A DNA stretch of 64,000 nucleotides. Origin: Bdellovibrio sp. NC01. GTDB lineage: Bacteria > Bdellovibrionota > Bdellovibrionia > Bdellovibrionales > Bdellovibrionaceae. Location of the stretch: the NCBI RefSeq assembly GCF_006874625.1, contig NZ_CP030034.1, positions 992,001 through 1,056,000 on the forward strand, in the 5' to 3' direction. How positions within the stretch are numbered: the stretch's first letter is position 1; every line of letters begins with the position of its first letter. Under the pieces are notes generated by a model that did no database searches, was not told the DNA's origin, and saw only the letters and a list, made by a program, of their open reading frames with translations. The position numbers were made by a program, and so were the translations under genes. This document shows positions 8,315 to 16,996 of the stretch, in pieces.

Positions 8315-10255
8315 ATGAGATTTTGTTCTTCTGCAATTGTTTTCGCTTTGGCTTTATCGACATCTTTAAGTGCGCGTGCGCTTTCTTCACAAGACGATTT
8401 GAATCGTGCTCTTAAAGCCGCTGAAGACAAACATCTTTCTGAAGATCGTCAGTGGCGTAAGCTTATGCACTTCGAAACGGATCTTTTTCAAACGACTGAA
8501 AGTCAGGTCGACAGTCCCAAATTCTTTTTCGCTAAAGACGGCAAAAGAAATCTGCATTCCGAATTGCGAGCGACGATCACAGCTTTCTTTCATGATGATG
8601 AAATTTCTGATTCCTACGAAAAAGCACAGTGTCGCTTCCCAGCTCGTTATCGCTGGTTGAAAAAACATCTGGCAGATCAAAAGATCGCGTGGCCCGAGGC
8701 GCGCTGCGAACGCTTCGAATTTTTCGCCAAAGGTTTGAAAGGCGATTCGGTCTCTCTCGTTTTTTCCAGTTACTATTTAAATAATCCGTCGTCAGCATTC
8801 GGGCACACGTTCTTGCGCGTGAATAAACCCGCAGGTAAAGACGGGCAACGTCACGAGCTTTTGGATTACGGTTTGAACTATGCGGCTGAAGCAGACACAA
8901 ACAATGCGTTTTTGTACGGCTTCAAAGGTCTGTTTGGAATGTTCCAAGGAAAATTCAAAGCCATTCCTTATTATTTTAAAGTTCGTGAATACAACAATGC
9001 CGAATCGCGCGACTTGTGGGAATACCAACTTCGTCTGCCGCCCGAATCTGTGGATATGCTGGTGGCCCACGTCTGGGAATTGGGACCCGCACAAATCGAT
9101 TATTGGTATCTGACTGAAAACTGCTCGTATCATATGCTTTCTATTCTGGAAGCCGCAGATTCTTCTGTAGATGTGTTATCGAAATTAGATCGTTTCGTAA
9201 TTCCGGCGGACACAGTACGGGTCTTATGGAATCGCACGGATCTTGTGACGAGCTATAAATATCGTCCCTCTATTCGCCAAGTATTTTTCCAACGTGAAGC
9301 TTTATTAAATGCTGACGAGAAAAAACAACTGAATATCCTTGCTCAACAAATCAAACATCAGGATGAATTCGTTTTCAGCGACGAATTCAATAAAATGAGT
9401 TCAGCTTCGCAAGCGAGAATCTTAGACGCTTTCATTGATTTCATCGATTATCGCTATTCAAAAGAAGTGCAAGAAGCCAGTCGCGAATTCCAATTGAAAA
9501 ATCGCATTCTAGATAAGCGTGCCGGTATTCAAGATGAACCTGCAAAGATCGTCATTGATCCCGTGCCAGAACAGCGTCCTCATCTTGCGCATCCTTCAGG
9601 TCGTTGGGGCGTGGGGTATCGTCACAATACCGAAGATAAAGACTTCGCGTTGTTGTCGCATCGTTTTGCTTTGCATGATCGTTTAGATCCCGCAGTAGGC
9701 TATCCAAGTTATTCGCAAATCAGTTTCTTTGATTTAGATTTTTCATATGGTGATAGTTTTTCTGGTAAGGATGGCGACGTCTTCCAACTTGAAAACTTCG
9801 CAGCTTTCGAGCTGATTTCGGCTTCACCCTGGTCGTACTTAATTCCTGATCACTCGTGGAGATTTAAGTTAGGGGTCGAAAGAACTTACAATGAAAACTT
9901 CGCTCCGACACAAGAGGCTATTTTAAGAATGGCAGGTGGATGGACTTTCTTGGTTGACGACTTCGATATCAGTGCACAGCTTTCGGTTGAGGGCCACTAT
10001 CTTGGTGCGCACTCAGAAAATCAACTGTGGGGCGGAATAGGACCGATTGTAGAGGCCCATTATCAATGGACTCCGTATTTGTTGTCGCTAGCCAGTGTGC
10101 AATATCGTCGCGATTCGTCGTGGGATGTTAAGGACTACTTTAAAACGAGTGTGGAAACGCAATACAGCTTTTCTAAGACTTGGGGCGTGCGCGCGGCATA
10201 TAGCAACCAGAGATTCCTTGAGCAGTACTCCCTTCAGTTGTTTAATTACTACTAG
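8315..10255 (+). CDS. Exported DUF4105-family protein with C-terminal outer-membrane-like region
   Basis: 646 residues from the ATG at 8315. An upstream in-frame ATG at 8189 would begin inside the terminator and lacks the signal peptide, which is MRFCSSAIVFALALSTSLSARA. The middle carries DUF4105 (Lnb N-terminal periplasmic) motifs: SSYYLNNPSSAFGHTFLRV at about 165-183, with a conserved His, and YLTENCSYHML with conserved Cys and His, a pattern recalling papain-like folds. The last 170 residues are rich in alternating aromatic strands and end in LQLFNYY, suggesting an outer-membrane barrel. Enzymatic activity is not established. Confidence 0.8.
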   Translation: MRFCSSAIVFALALSTSLSARALSSQDDLNRALKAAEDKHLSEDRQWRKLMHFETDLFQTTESQVDSPKFFFAKDGKRNLHSELRATITAFFHDDEISDSYEKAQCRFPARYRWLKKHLADQKIAWPEARCERFEFFAKGLKGDSVSLVFSSYYLNNPSSAFGHTFLRVNKPAGKDGQRHELLDYGLNYAAEADTNNAFLYGFKGLFGMFQGKFKAIPYYFKVREYNNAESRDLWEYQLRLPPESVDMLVAHVWELGPAQIDYWYLTENCSYHMLSILEAADSSVDVLSKLDRFVIPADTVRVLWNRTDLVTSYKYRPSIRQVFFQREALLNADEKKQLNILAQQIKHQDEFVFSDEFNKMSSASQARILDAFIDFIDYRYSKEVQEASREFQLKNRILDKRAGIQDEPAKIVIDPVPEQRPHLAHPSGRWGVGYRHNTEDKDFALLSHRFALHDRLDPAVGYPSYSQISFFDLDFSYGDSFSGKDGDVFQLENFAAFELISASPWSYLIPDHSWRFKLGVERTYNENFAPTQEAILRMAGGWTFLVDDFDISAQLSVEGHYLGAHSENQLWGGIGPIVEAHYQWTPYLLSLASVQYRRDSSWDVKDYFKTSVETQYSFSKTWGVRAAYSNQRFLEQYSLQLFNYY

Positions 10256-10285
10256 TGGCTGAGATCAGCCGAGAGAGGTGCATTC

Positions 10286-11098
10286 ATGACTGACTTTCCT
10301 TATCTGCACGGCTTTTCGCAAGATGAACAAGAGCGTTTGCGTAAACAGGCGCGTTTCGGCGAATTTACTGTTTATCAAAATGTGAACCTTTCGCACGTCA
10401 AAGATTTGTTGGAAGTTGGTTGTGGCGTTGGCGCACAAAGTGAAATCATTCTGCGCCGTTTTCCCGACATCAAATTGACGGGCATTGATCGCAGCACCAA
10501 ACAATTGGCAGCAGCAAAACATCGCTTGGCTTCTTTGCCAGGAACAAACGGTCGCTTTCATCTGCAAGAGATGGATGCAACGAAAATGGATTTCCAAGCG
10601 AACTCTTTCGATGGTGCTTACTTGTGTTGGATTCTAGAACACGTTCCAGATCCAATTCGTGTTTTGTCAGAAGTTCGTCGTGTGCTTCGTCCGGGTTCAG
10701 TGGTGTATGCGACTGAAGTGATGAACGCTTCCTTTTTTCTTGATCCGTATTCTCCGAACGTGTGGAAGTACTGGATGGCTTTCAATGAATACCAACTTGA
10801 ACAGCATGGTGATCCGTTTGTTGGCGCAAAACTGGGTAACTTCTTTATGCAATTGGGCTATCAAGATATTCAAACCGAAGTAAAAACTTGGTTCTTGGAT
10901 AATCGTTACCCACAAGCGCGTAAAGACTGCATCGAATACTGGGCAGAATTACTTCTTAGCGCCAGCGACCAATTGATCGCAGCAAAACTTGTCAGCGAAG
11001 AAGTGGTCAGCGGCATGAAAGAAGAAATGGCGAAGGTCGCAAACGACCCGAACGCTGTGTTCTTCTATTCATTCGTGCAGGCACGCGCCAGAACTTAA
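10286..11098 (+). CDS. SAM-dependent class I methyltransferase
   Basis: 270 residues. Motif I is DLLEVGCGVGAQ (about 38-49), the acidic end of strand 2 is TGIDRS and motif IV is FDGAYLCWILEHVPDP, followed by LRPGSVVYATEV. This is the Methyltransf_11/25 layout for a soluble small-molecule methyltransferase. A small hairpin (10257-10270) sits between it and the DUF4105 gene. Its stop overlaps the end of the convergent corA gene by four bases. The substrate cannot be predicted. Confidence 0.85.
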   Translation: MTDFPYLHGFSQDEQERLRKQARFGEFTVYQNVNLSHVKDLLEVGCGVGAQSEIILRRFPDIKLTGIDRSTKQLAAAKHRLASLPGTNGRFHLQEMDATKMDFQANSFDGAYLCWILEHVPDPIRVLSEVRRVLRPGSVVYATEVMNASFFLDPYSPNVWKYWMAFNEYQLEQHGDPFVGAKLGNFFMQLGYQDIQTEVKTWFLDNRYPQARKDCIEYWAELLLSASDQLIAAKLVSEEVVSGMKEEMAKVANDPNAVFFYSFVQARART

Positions 11099-12027
11099 AG
11101 GTCTTCTTTCGTCAGCCAACCTTTGCGGTAAACCCAAATCAAGATCATGATGGCGATGAATGCCATCAACCCCAGAGTGAAGTGGTAACCATGAATCCAC
11201 TTCAGCTCTGGCATGTGTTCGAAGTTCATTCCGTAAATTCCCGCGATGAAATTCAGTGGCAAGAAGAACATGGACACAACCGTTAATACGCGCATGACTT
11301 CATTGGTTTTAAACGAAGCTTCGTTCGTACGCTGTGACATCATCGACAGATGCAGATTCAATAAACCTGTGATGTCGTCAAAAATGGCATCGGCATAATA
11401 AGTATAACGTTCCAATGGCTCGCGTGTTTCCGACATGTTGTTAACGAAGTCGTGGCCTGGGAAGGTCGCTAATTTATTGAAAACGTCTGCAGTAAATTTA
11501 AAGATCTTTCTAAAAACCGCAGCTTTGCGTTTCACATGAAAACCTTCGCGCAAAATATTGCGACGACGGAACGCAAACACGCGTCCTTCAATGACTTCGG
11601 TTTTATTTTCTAATTCATCCAAAGGTTTGTCGTAAGTTGCGATCACTCCGCGGAAAAGGCTTTTGATAAGTTCATCCAAAGTCAATTTCTCGAAGGGCGC
11701 TTTCATAATTCTATCACTCACACAGTGCAAGTCCATGCGATGAATCGTTAAGACAAAATCTTTACCGAAGAAAATCACAAGCTTCGTCGAGATATCCTGC
11801 ATGGTGCCGGCATTGGCTTTCGCCGTTACGTCGAACAAGCGTAAAATCATGAAGCAAACGTCATTAGGTAAACACTGAAACTTCGGCAGATGTTCAGGAT
11901 CTAAAGAGGTCGCGACAGTTTGATAGGGGAGTTTAAACTCCTCGGCCAAACGCAGGTAATCTTCGTTCGTCGGAGCTTCAATATCGACCCATTTAAAATC
12001 TTGCCATTGGTGTTCAAAACGCTTCAT
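11095..12027 (-). CDS. corA: CorA-family magnesium/divalent cation channel
   Basis: 310 residues. A long N-terminal cytoplasmic domain with helical segments is followed by two C-terminal membrane helices, the first ending in the diagnostic GMN motif (IAGIYGMNF) before the periplasmic loop EHMPELKWIHG. This is the pentameric CorA/ZntB architecture that passes Mg2+ or other divalent ions. The start codon lies only nine bases from the divergent start of the lipoprotein hydrolase gene, with no obvious ribosome binding site. CorA against ZntB cannot be settled from motifs alone. Confidence 0.9.
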   Translation of the reverse strand: MKRFEHQWQDFKWVDIEAPTNEDYLRLAEEFKLPYQTVATSLDPEHLPKFQCLPNDVCFMILRLFDVTAKANAGTMQDISTKLVIFFGKDFVLTIHRMDLHCVSDRIMKAPFEKLTLDELIKSLFRGVIATYDKPLDELENKTEVIEGRVFAFRRRNILREGFHVKRKAAVFRKIFKFTADVFNKLATFPGHDFVNNMSETREPLERYTYYADAIFDDITGLLNLHLSMMSQRTNEASFKTNEVMRVLTVVSMFFLPLNFIAGIYGMNFEHMPELKWIHGYHFTLGLMAFIAIMILIWVYRKGWLTKEDL

Positions 12028-12036
12028 GATTCAAGT

Positions 12037-12873
12037 ATGACGAATTTCTCGAAGGTATGCCGTAGAATTTTACTTTTCAGCGCATTGCTTCTTTTAACGG
12101 CCTGCCAGTCGTTCTTCTATATGCCGGTGCAGAACAAACTTTTTGATCCGGTTCGTATTAACATGAAATACGATGACGTCTTTCTGACGACTCTTTCAGG
12201 TAACAAGATTCATGGTTGGTATTTTGCCACGACACAAAAGGTGAATAAAGGCACGGTGCTGTTCTTTCATGGCAACGCGGAAAATATAACGTCGCATTTC
12301 TTGATGCTTCGTTGGATGCCAGATGCCGGCTACAACTATTTTATTTTTGATTATCCTGGTTATGGTTTATCAACTGGTTCGCCGACTCCTGAATCTACGG
12401 TGGAAGCGGGAATTGCTGCGGCCGAATGGTTGCACGAGAAGAAAGATAAACGCGCTCTTATCATCTATGGTCACAGCTTGGGTGGCGTGATTGCGATGCG
12501 CACAGTGGAAGAAATCAAAAAAGACATTCCGATCAGCAAGGTCATTATCGAAGGCAGTTTTTCTTCTTATAAAGAGATGTCCCGCCGAGTGCTCAAGCGC
12601 CAGTGGTGGACATGGTGGCTGCAACCTGTGAGTTACTTATTTGTAAGCGATAAATACTCACCTGAGCCGATCGACCAGATTGCGCCGATCCCGATGTTGT
12701 TCATTCATGGAACGTCAGATCCCGCAGTGGAATATCAAAGCTCAGAACAAATGTATGCAGCGGCGAAAGATCCTAAAGAACTATGGCTCATTCCCGAAGG
12801 TAAGCATGGCAATCTTTATGAGATCAACAACGGCGAACTTCGCCAAAGACTGCTTAAGTACCTTGAGCAGTAG
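12037..12873 (+). CDS. Lipoprotein alpha/beta hydrolase (BEM46-like)
   Basis: 278 residues from the ATG at 12037, chosen because it gives a signal peptide ending in the lipobox LTAC (Cys24). The hydrolase core has LFFHGNAEN (oxyanion side), the nucleophile elbow IYGHSLGG, an acid in HGTSDPAVEY and the catalytic His in PEGKHGNLYE, so the triad is complete. It should be a membrane-tethered serine hydrolase or esterase facing the periplasm. Starting upstream in frame would place the N-terminus inside corA antisense and destroy the signal peptide. The substrate is unknown. Confidence 0.87.
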   Translation: MTNFSKVCRRILLFSALLLLTACQSFFYMPVQNKLFDPVRINMKYDDVFLTTLSGNKIHGWYFATTQKVNKGTVLFFHGNAENITSHFLMLRWMPDAGYNYFIFDYPGYGLSTGSPTPESTVEAGIAAAEWLHEKKDKRALIIYGHSLGGVIAMRTVEEIKKDIPISKVIIEGSFSSYKEMSRRVLKRQWWTWWLQPVSYLFVSDKYSPEPIDQIAPIPMLFIHGTSDPAVEYQSSEQMYAAAKDPKELWLIPEGKHGNLYEINNGELRQRLLKYLEQ

Positions 12874-13009
12874 TTTTTACCTTTTTTCAAAGGTTGTTTA
12901 AACGGCTAACACTTCTAGGGTTTCTACTTCATTTTACAGATATTTCGATCTTGGCACTGGTTTCGCACAGGCCAAAAGCGGATTTAAAAAACCTTTTAAA
13001 GGAGTATCT

Positions 13010-15202
13010 ATGAAATGGGGTCGTCTCGGCATCGCCGCTATCACTCTTATTCAGTTCCAGGCTACGCAGGTCTTCGCTGCGAAAGCAGGTTCTACCCAAG
13101 TTCAAGTGCAAGGAATCGACACAAGTCTTTTCCCAATTGAAACGACACCAACTACGGGTACTTCTGTAGATGATTTATTCCCAACTCAACCAAGAATCCC
13201 AGGCGGTTCAGGTTCTGGCTCAAGCTCTGGCTCGGGCAGTTCGGGTTCTTCTGGCTCATCGGGTTCTTCAGGCTCACAACGTCCTTCAACGGGCGGCAGT
13301 GGCACGGGCATGAAGCAATCAGATCTTAAAGGTGAGTTCCGTTGTAACTTGTTTGAAAATACAGAGACAGCTGACATCTTGTCTGCGGTGAACTCTTTGA
13401 ATCAAGCTGTGGGTTCTCCATCTTGCGGTGGCAACAGCGGCTTCAACGTTCAAGCTGTTCAAGACAATAATAAGAAAATCAGTGATGCAGTTAAAGCTCT
13501 TCAAGGTTACTTGGACAATCCAGATTCAGTAACTCCTGAAAATGCATCGACAATCGTTAACAACGTGGACATTGCGATCCGCGCAGCTAACACATTGGCA
13601 ACTTCATTCGCAAACTCTGATTTGATCAACAAAAACTGCCGTGACAACATGAGCGGTGGTCAAATCGCGTTGGCGTTGAATGATATCGTTAACGGTTTGA
13701 CTCCATACGCTTTGATGGCTGCAACTATGACGGGTGGTACAGCCGCTGTTCCATTCATCGTGGGTGGTTCAGTGATCACAGGCGCATTGAGCTCGATGAA
13801 CAAAATCGTGACTGAAAACTCGACTAAGATTGCAGACGCTCAAGTACGTCGTGCGGTTGTTGAGAATACCTGCCAATTCATCCGTTTGGATCAAAAATAT
13901 AAATTCTTGATCAAAAACCGTGATGAACAAACGGCGAAAATCTCTTCAGAGATCAATTCTTCGCAATCTACTTTCAGCGCAAAAATCCAAAGTTTGTCTA
14001 AACCATTGAACAACTTGGTAACTAGAAAAAATGCTTTGAGCTCGACATCTTTGCAAATGGATAACGACCTTGCAAATGCGATGACTCAATTGGCGAATGA
14101 TAAAACGTTTGTGACAAGCACTAGCGACGATATCAAGATCTGCCAAATCGGTATCCAATTGGCTGCGATGACACAAGAACAAGGTTCTTATGTTAACACA
14201 ATGTTGGGTTCTGTTGATAAAGCTATGGTTGCTTACGGTTCAACAAGCATCGCAGAAGCGCGTGCTTTGAAATTCTCTGCGCAAATCGCAGTGAACAGCT
14301 TGAACCAATTCGCGACTTCGCAATTCACAATCAACTCTGACTTCTCTGTGTGCGCGAAAGCGACAAAATCGTTTGTTGAGTCTGTTGAGCAATCAGCTAG
14401 TCTTTCTAAACGTATCGTAAAAATGGCCCAAGAAAAATTGGACCAAGAGTTGAAACAAAGCCCAGACTACAATCAATTCCAAACTCAGTTGATGGCTTTG
14501 AACAAAAAGCAATTGCAAGCAGAACGCGTTGCGGGCTCTTTGGATAACTTGAAAAAATACGCGACAAACTTCACACAATCGGAAATCGATTCAGAGATGG
14601 ATCGTCTTCGTTCAGGTTTGTTCGGTCAACGCACTATGGGCATCAACTCACCAGTTATGGCTTGGTTCACTTACACTCAAAACTTGCACAAAGGTGCAGT
14701 GACGAAGTTTAAAGAAGGGCTTGCGAGCGTACGTCAAAGAGCTTACTCAATGACGGCTTCTGGTAAAAACCCTGTGAACACAACTTGGGGTGGTTTGATC
14801 GTTAATAAAGGCCAAGTTGACAAAGACTGGGATGACGCTTTCCAATTACGTATCTACGATGCTGTGAACTTGAAAAAAGGCAGTGCTGAATACACGAACT
14901 CTTGCCGTGAACTTCAAGACGTTTGGAATCGTTGGACAACTGCGGTTGATCACTTGGCTGCTGTTGAATCATTCTGCTCGATGATCGAACCATACATCTA
15001 CGACAACCGCCAAGAAGACCGCGTGCTTGTACAAATGTGTCGTGGTGGTCAACAAATCGTTGGTGCTTACGGTACGACTTACGAAAACGTATCGACTCTG
15101 CAAACTTTGAAAGACACTTTGGTGAAAGACCATACTTCTGAGTGGGCGTTGTTGTTGAAGAAAAAAGTGGACGCTTTGAACTGTCCAACTCCGACTCTGT
15201 AG
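13010..15202 (+). CDS. Large exported protein, Ser/Gly linker plus helical body, function unknown
   Basis: 730 residues after a strong AAAGGAG site. A signal peptide (about 1-25, cut near VFA-AKAG) is followed by a Ser/Gly/Pro linker at about 63-103 made of short SGS and GSSG units. The rest is mostly alpha-helical and polar, with coiled-coil-like stretches (about 300-360 and 455-530), one Gly/Ala-rich hydrophobic stretch (MAATMTGGTAAVPFIVGGSVITGAL, about residues 243-267) and scattered cysteines. No family is recognised. It precedes a MepA-like lipoprotein on the same strand, 111 bases away. The codon use suggests high expression. Confidence 0.85.
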   Translation: MKWGRLGIAAITLIQFQATQVFAAKAGSTQVQVQGIDTSLFPIETTPTTGTSVDDLFPTQPRIPGGSGSGSSSGSGSSGSSGSSGSSGSQRPSTGGSGTGMKQSDLKGEFRCNLFENTETADILSAVNSLNQAVGSPSCGGNSGFNVQAVQDNNKKISDAVKALQGYLDNPDSVTPENASTIVNNVDIAIRAANTLATSFANSDLINKNCRDNMSGGQIALALNDIVNGLTPYALMAATMTGGTAAVPFIVGGSVITGALSSMNKIVTENSTKIADAQVRRAVVENTCQFIRLDQKYKFLIKNRDEQTAKISSEINSSQSTFSAKIQSLSKPLNNLVTRKNALSSTSLQMDNDLANAMTQLANDKTFVTSTSDDIKICQIGIQLAAMTQEQGSYVNTMLGSVDKAMVAYGSTSIAEARALKFSAQIAVNSLNQFATSQFTINSDFSVCAKATKSFVESVEQSASLSKRIVKMAQEKLDQELKQSPDYNQFQTQLMALNKKQLQAERVAGSLDNLKKYATNFTQSEIDSEMDRLRSGLFGQRTMGINSPVMAWFTYTQNLHKGAVTKFKEGLASVRQRAYSMTASGKNPVNTTWGGLIVNKGQVDKDWDDAFQLRIYDAVNLKKGSAEYTNSCRELQDVWNRWTTAVDHLAAVESFCSMIEPYIYDNRQEDRVLVQMCRGGQQIVGAYGTTYENVSTLQTLKDTLVKDHTSEWALLLKKKVDALNCPTPTL

Positions 15203-15221
15203 TCGAAAGACCACAAATGGG

Positions 15222-15251
15222 GGCGGTGTCTTAAAGTTAGACAGCGCCTTC
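15222..15251 (+). other. Imperfect hairpin after the 730-residue gene
   Basis: GGCGGTGTCT pairs with AGACAGCGCC around a short A/T-rich loop, with one G-G mismatch in ten pairs. No T tract follows at once, so it may be only the first part of the transcript end. The next hairpin (15303-15345) does carry a T tract. Confidence 0.45.
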
Positions 15252-15302
15252 TGGATCTAGCCCCTTTTAATTTGAATACAGGGAGCATAGAATCTGCAAA
15301 TT

Positions 15303-15345
15303 AGGCCAACAGGATGAAGATCGTCTGTTGGCCTTTTCTTTTTTT
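15303..15345 (+). promoter_or_regulatory. Terminator-like hairpin whose loop contains a start codon
   Basis: AGGCCAACAG (15303-15312) pairs perfectly with CTGTTGGCCT (15325-15334) around a 12-base loop, followed by TTTTCTTTTTTT. This is a textbook intrinsic terminator, yet the ATG of the MepA-like gene (15314-15316) lies in the loop and its signal-peptide codons form the right arm and T tract. Confidence 0.75.
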
Positions 15346-16918
15346 AGCCTTGTTCCTTACAGCCTGTGCTCCAGCGAGCCGGGATGAGCAGACGTCTGTC
15401 ACAACGACTTATTCTCCACCAGCTCCAACAGTCAGCAAAGAGGGCAGCTACGACGTAGTTCACGGCGCAACTTCTGTGACTGACATGTACACGCAGTTTG
15501 ATGCTTCTAAAAAGGGTCTTGCCCTTCGCGGTAAAGTAAACGTTCGTCCTTTGGATGGCGCAAATTCTTTTGTCGTGAATGTGGATATGGAAGGCCAAGC
15601 GGACTCTCAAGGTTTCGTTTATTTCCAAGCAACCAAAGAACAGGCTAGCTTGCCACCCGAAGTGAAAATGGGTGCGAAAGCCACGTGCTTAGGCAAGAAC
15701 TATAGCTGCGACACTTCTTTCATTGATATCTATATTGAGTTCCGCGGTAAGGTTTATCACCATCAAGTAGAAAGCCATCAAGAAGCTGCGGCGCAAACTC
15801 CCGTTGTGTCTGAAGATCATTCAGCCGACCAAAAGGAAGATAAGCCCGCGACGACAACTCCTCCAGCACAAACAAAACCAGCAGAGCAAAAACCTGCGCC
15901 GACGAAACCTGCAGAGACAAAACCTAGCGAGAACAAGCCGGCTGAAACAAAGCCTGCTGACTCAAAACCAGTGGATACGAAACCGGCAACTCCGACAAAA
16001 CCGTCGACTCCTGCTGCTCCGGCAACGAAACCTGAGCCAGCAAAACCTGCGACACCGTCAAAGCCGACAACTCCTGCGAAGCCAGAAGTTCGCAAGCCTG
16101 TTGTGAAACCAGAAGAAGAAGATGAAGCCGATGAAGGTGAAGACGAAGCAGAACTAGCGGGTCGTTACCAAGGTGATATCGCGGGCGACATCGACAAGGT
16201 GATCAATAACAAAAAAACAAGCGACAACAAAGTTCCTGAGCTAAAGGGGCAAAAGCTTGATCAAGTGATCAGCCCAACTAAGAAAGGCCAAGAGGGTCGT
16301 CTTGAAAATGCTTCGAATCTTTTAGCGTACGAGAGATCTCATTCTCCAGCGGGATTTCATGTTGTGAATCCAAAGCGCGAAAGATATTACGGTTCGCAAG
16401 AGATCGTGTACTTGATCGGACAAATGGGTCAGTTCACGCGCAAGCTTATTCCTAATTACGTTTTGCCAATTGGTGACGTGTCAGCGAAGACCGGTGGAAA
16501 GCTTGGAACGCATGCGTCTCATCAAAATGGTTTGGATGCGGATATTGCGTTTTATTTTAAAGATCAAAAAATCCAAGGCAACTTGTTCTCTGCTTTGCAA
16601 AACGGAAAGACCGGAAGAGTTTTGGATAGCTGGATGGTTGAAGAGCAGTGGAAGCTTTTGAAATATGCGGTAAGCTCTAAATACGTAGACCGTATTTTCA
16701 TTCACCAATCTTTGAAGAACTCTTTGTGTCAATACGCGATCAAAACAGGCGATATCAAAAAGGAAGACAAGGCCGGAGACGCTTATGAATTGTTGCGCCG
16801 CCTTCGTCCCGAAAAGAATCACTATAATCATTTCCATTTACGAGTGAAGTGCTCAAAAGCTCAGGTGCGTTGTCGCCAGATGGCAGATCCGGCCCCAGGC
16901 ACAGGCTGCTTCAGTTAG
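15314..16918 (+). CDS. Lipoprotein with C-terminal MepA-like (M74) murein endopeptidase domain
   Basis: 534 residues. A short signal peptide ends in the lipobox FLTAC. An N-terminal beta-rich region (about 35-150) is followed by a 100-residue Lys/Pro/Thr linker built of KPAE/KPAT-type repeats (about 175-262), then an acidic patch. The C-terminal domain has the penicillin-insensitive endopeptidase zinc motif HxxHxxGxDxD (THASHQNGLDADI, about 399-411) and HYNHFHLRVKC near 503-512. Family members cut D,D-crosslinks in peptidoglycan. The linker could span the periplasm. Predation use is inference. The start codon sits in a hairpin loop. Confidence 0.88.
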   Translation: MKIVCWPFLFLALFLTACAPASRDEQTSVTTTYSPPAPTVSKEGSYDVVHGATSVTDMYTQFDASKKGLALRGKVNVRPLDGANSFVVNVDMEGQADSQGFVYFQATKEQASLPPEVKMGAKATCLGKNYSCDTSFIDIYIEFRGKVYHHQVESHQEAAAQTPVVSEDHSADQKEDKPATTTPPAQTKPAEQKPAPTKPAETKPSENKPAETKPADSKPVDTKPATPTKPSTPAAPATKPEPAKPATPSKPTTPAKPEVRKPVVKPEEEDEADEGEDEAELAGRYQGDIAGDIDKVINNKKTSDNKVPELKGQKLDQVISPTKKGQEGRLENASNLLAYERSHSPAGFHVVNPKRERYYGSQEIVYLIGQMGQFTRKLIPNYVLPIGDVSAKTGGKLGTHASHQNGLDADIAFYFKDQKIQGNLFSALQNGKTGRVLDSWMVEEQWKLLKYAVSSKYVDRIFIHQSLKNSLCQYAIKTGDIKKEDKAGDAYELLRRLRPEKNHYNHFHLRVKCSKAQVRCRQMADPAPGTGCFS

Positions 16919-16996
16919 CACGCCGTAAAATGAGTTTTCTCTTCGTTGCTCGTCGTCGGTGTTGCAAACATCACCTTAAAAATCTAGTATAAGTTC

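Noticed and set aside
12940-13005. CGCACAGGCCAAA before the 730-residue gene, resembling the start of a GEMM riboswitch
   Set aside because: No matching 3' half (GCAAAGCC...CTAA) follows in the remaining leader, so the resemblance is taken as chance.
13200-13300. Tandem DNA repeat in the Ser/Gly linker of the 730-residue gene as a phase-variable tract
   Set aside because: Units are degenerate at the DNA level and multiples of three, so slippage would not change the frame.
15817-16095. 92-codon open frame on the minus strand inside the mepA-like gene
   Set aside because: It is the Ala/Gly/Val antisense shadow of the Lys/Pro repeat linker and has no ribosome binding site.
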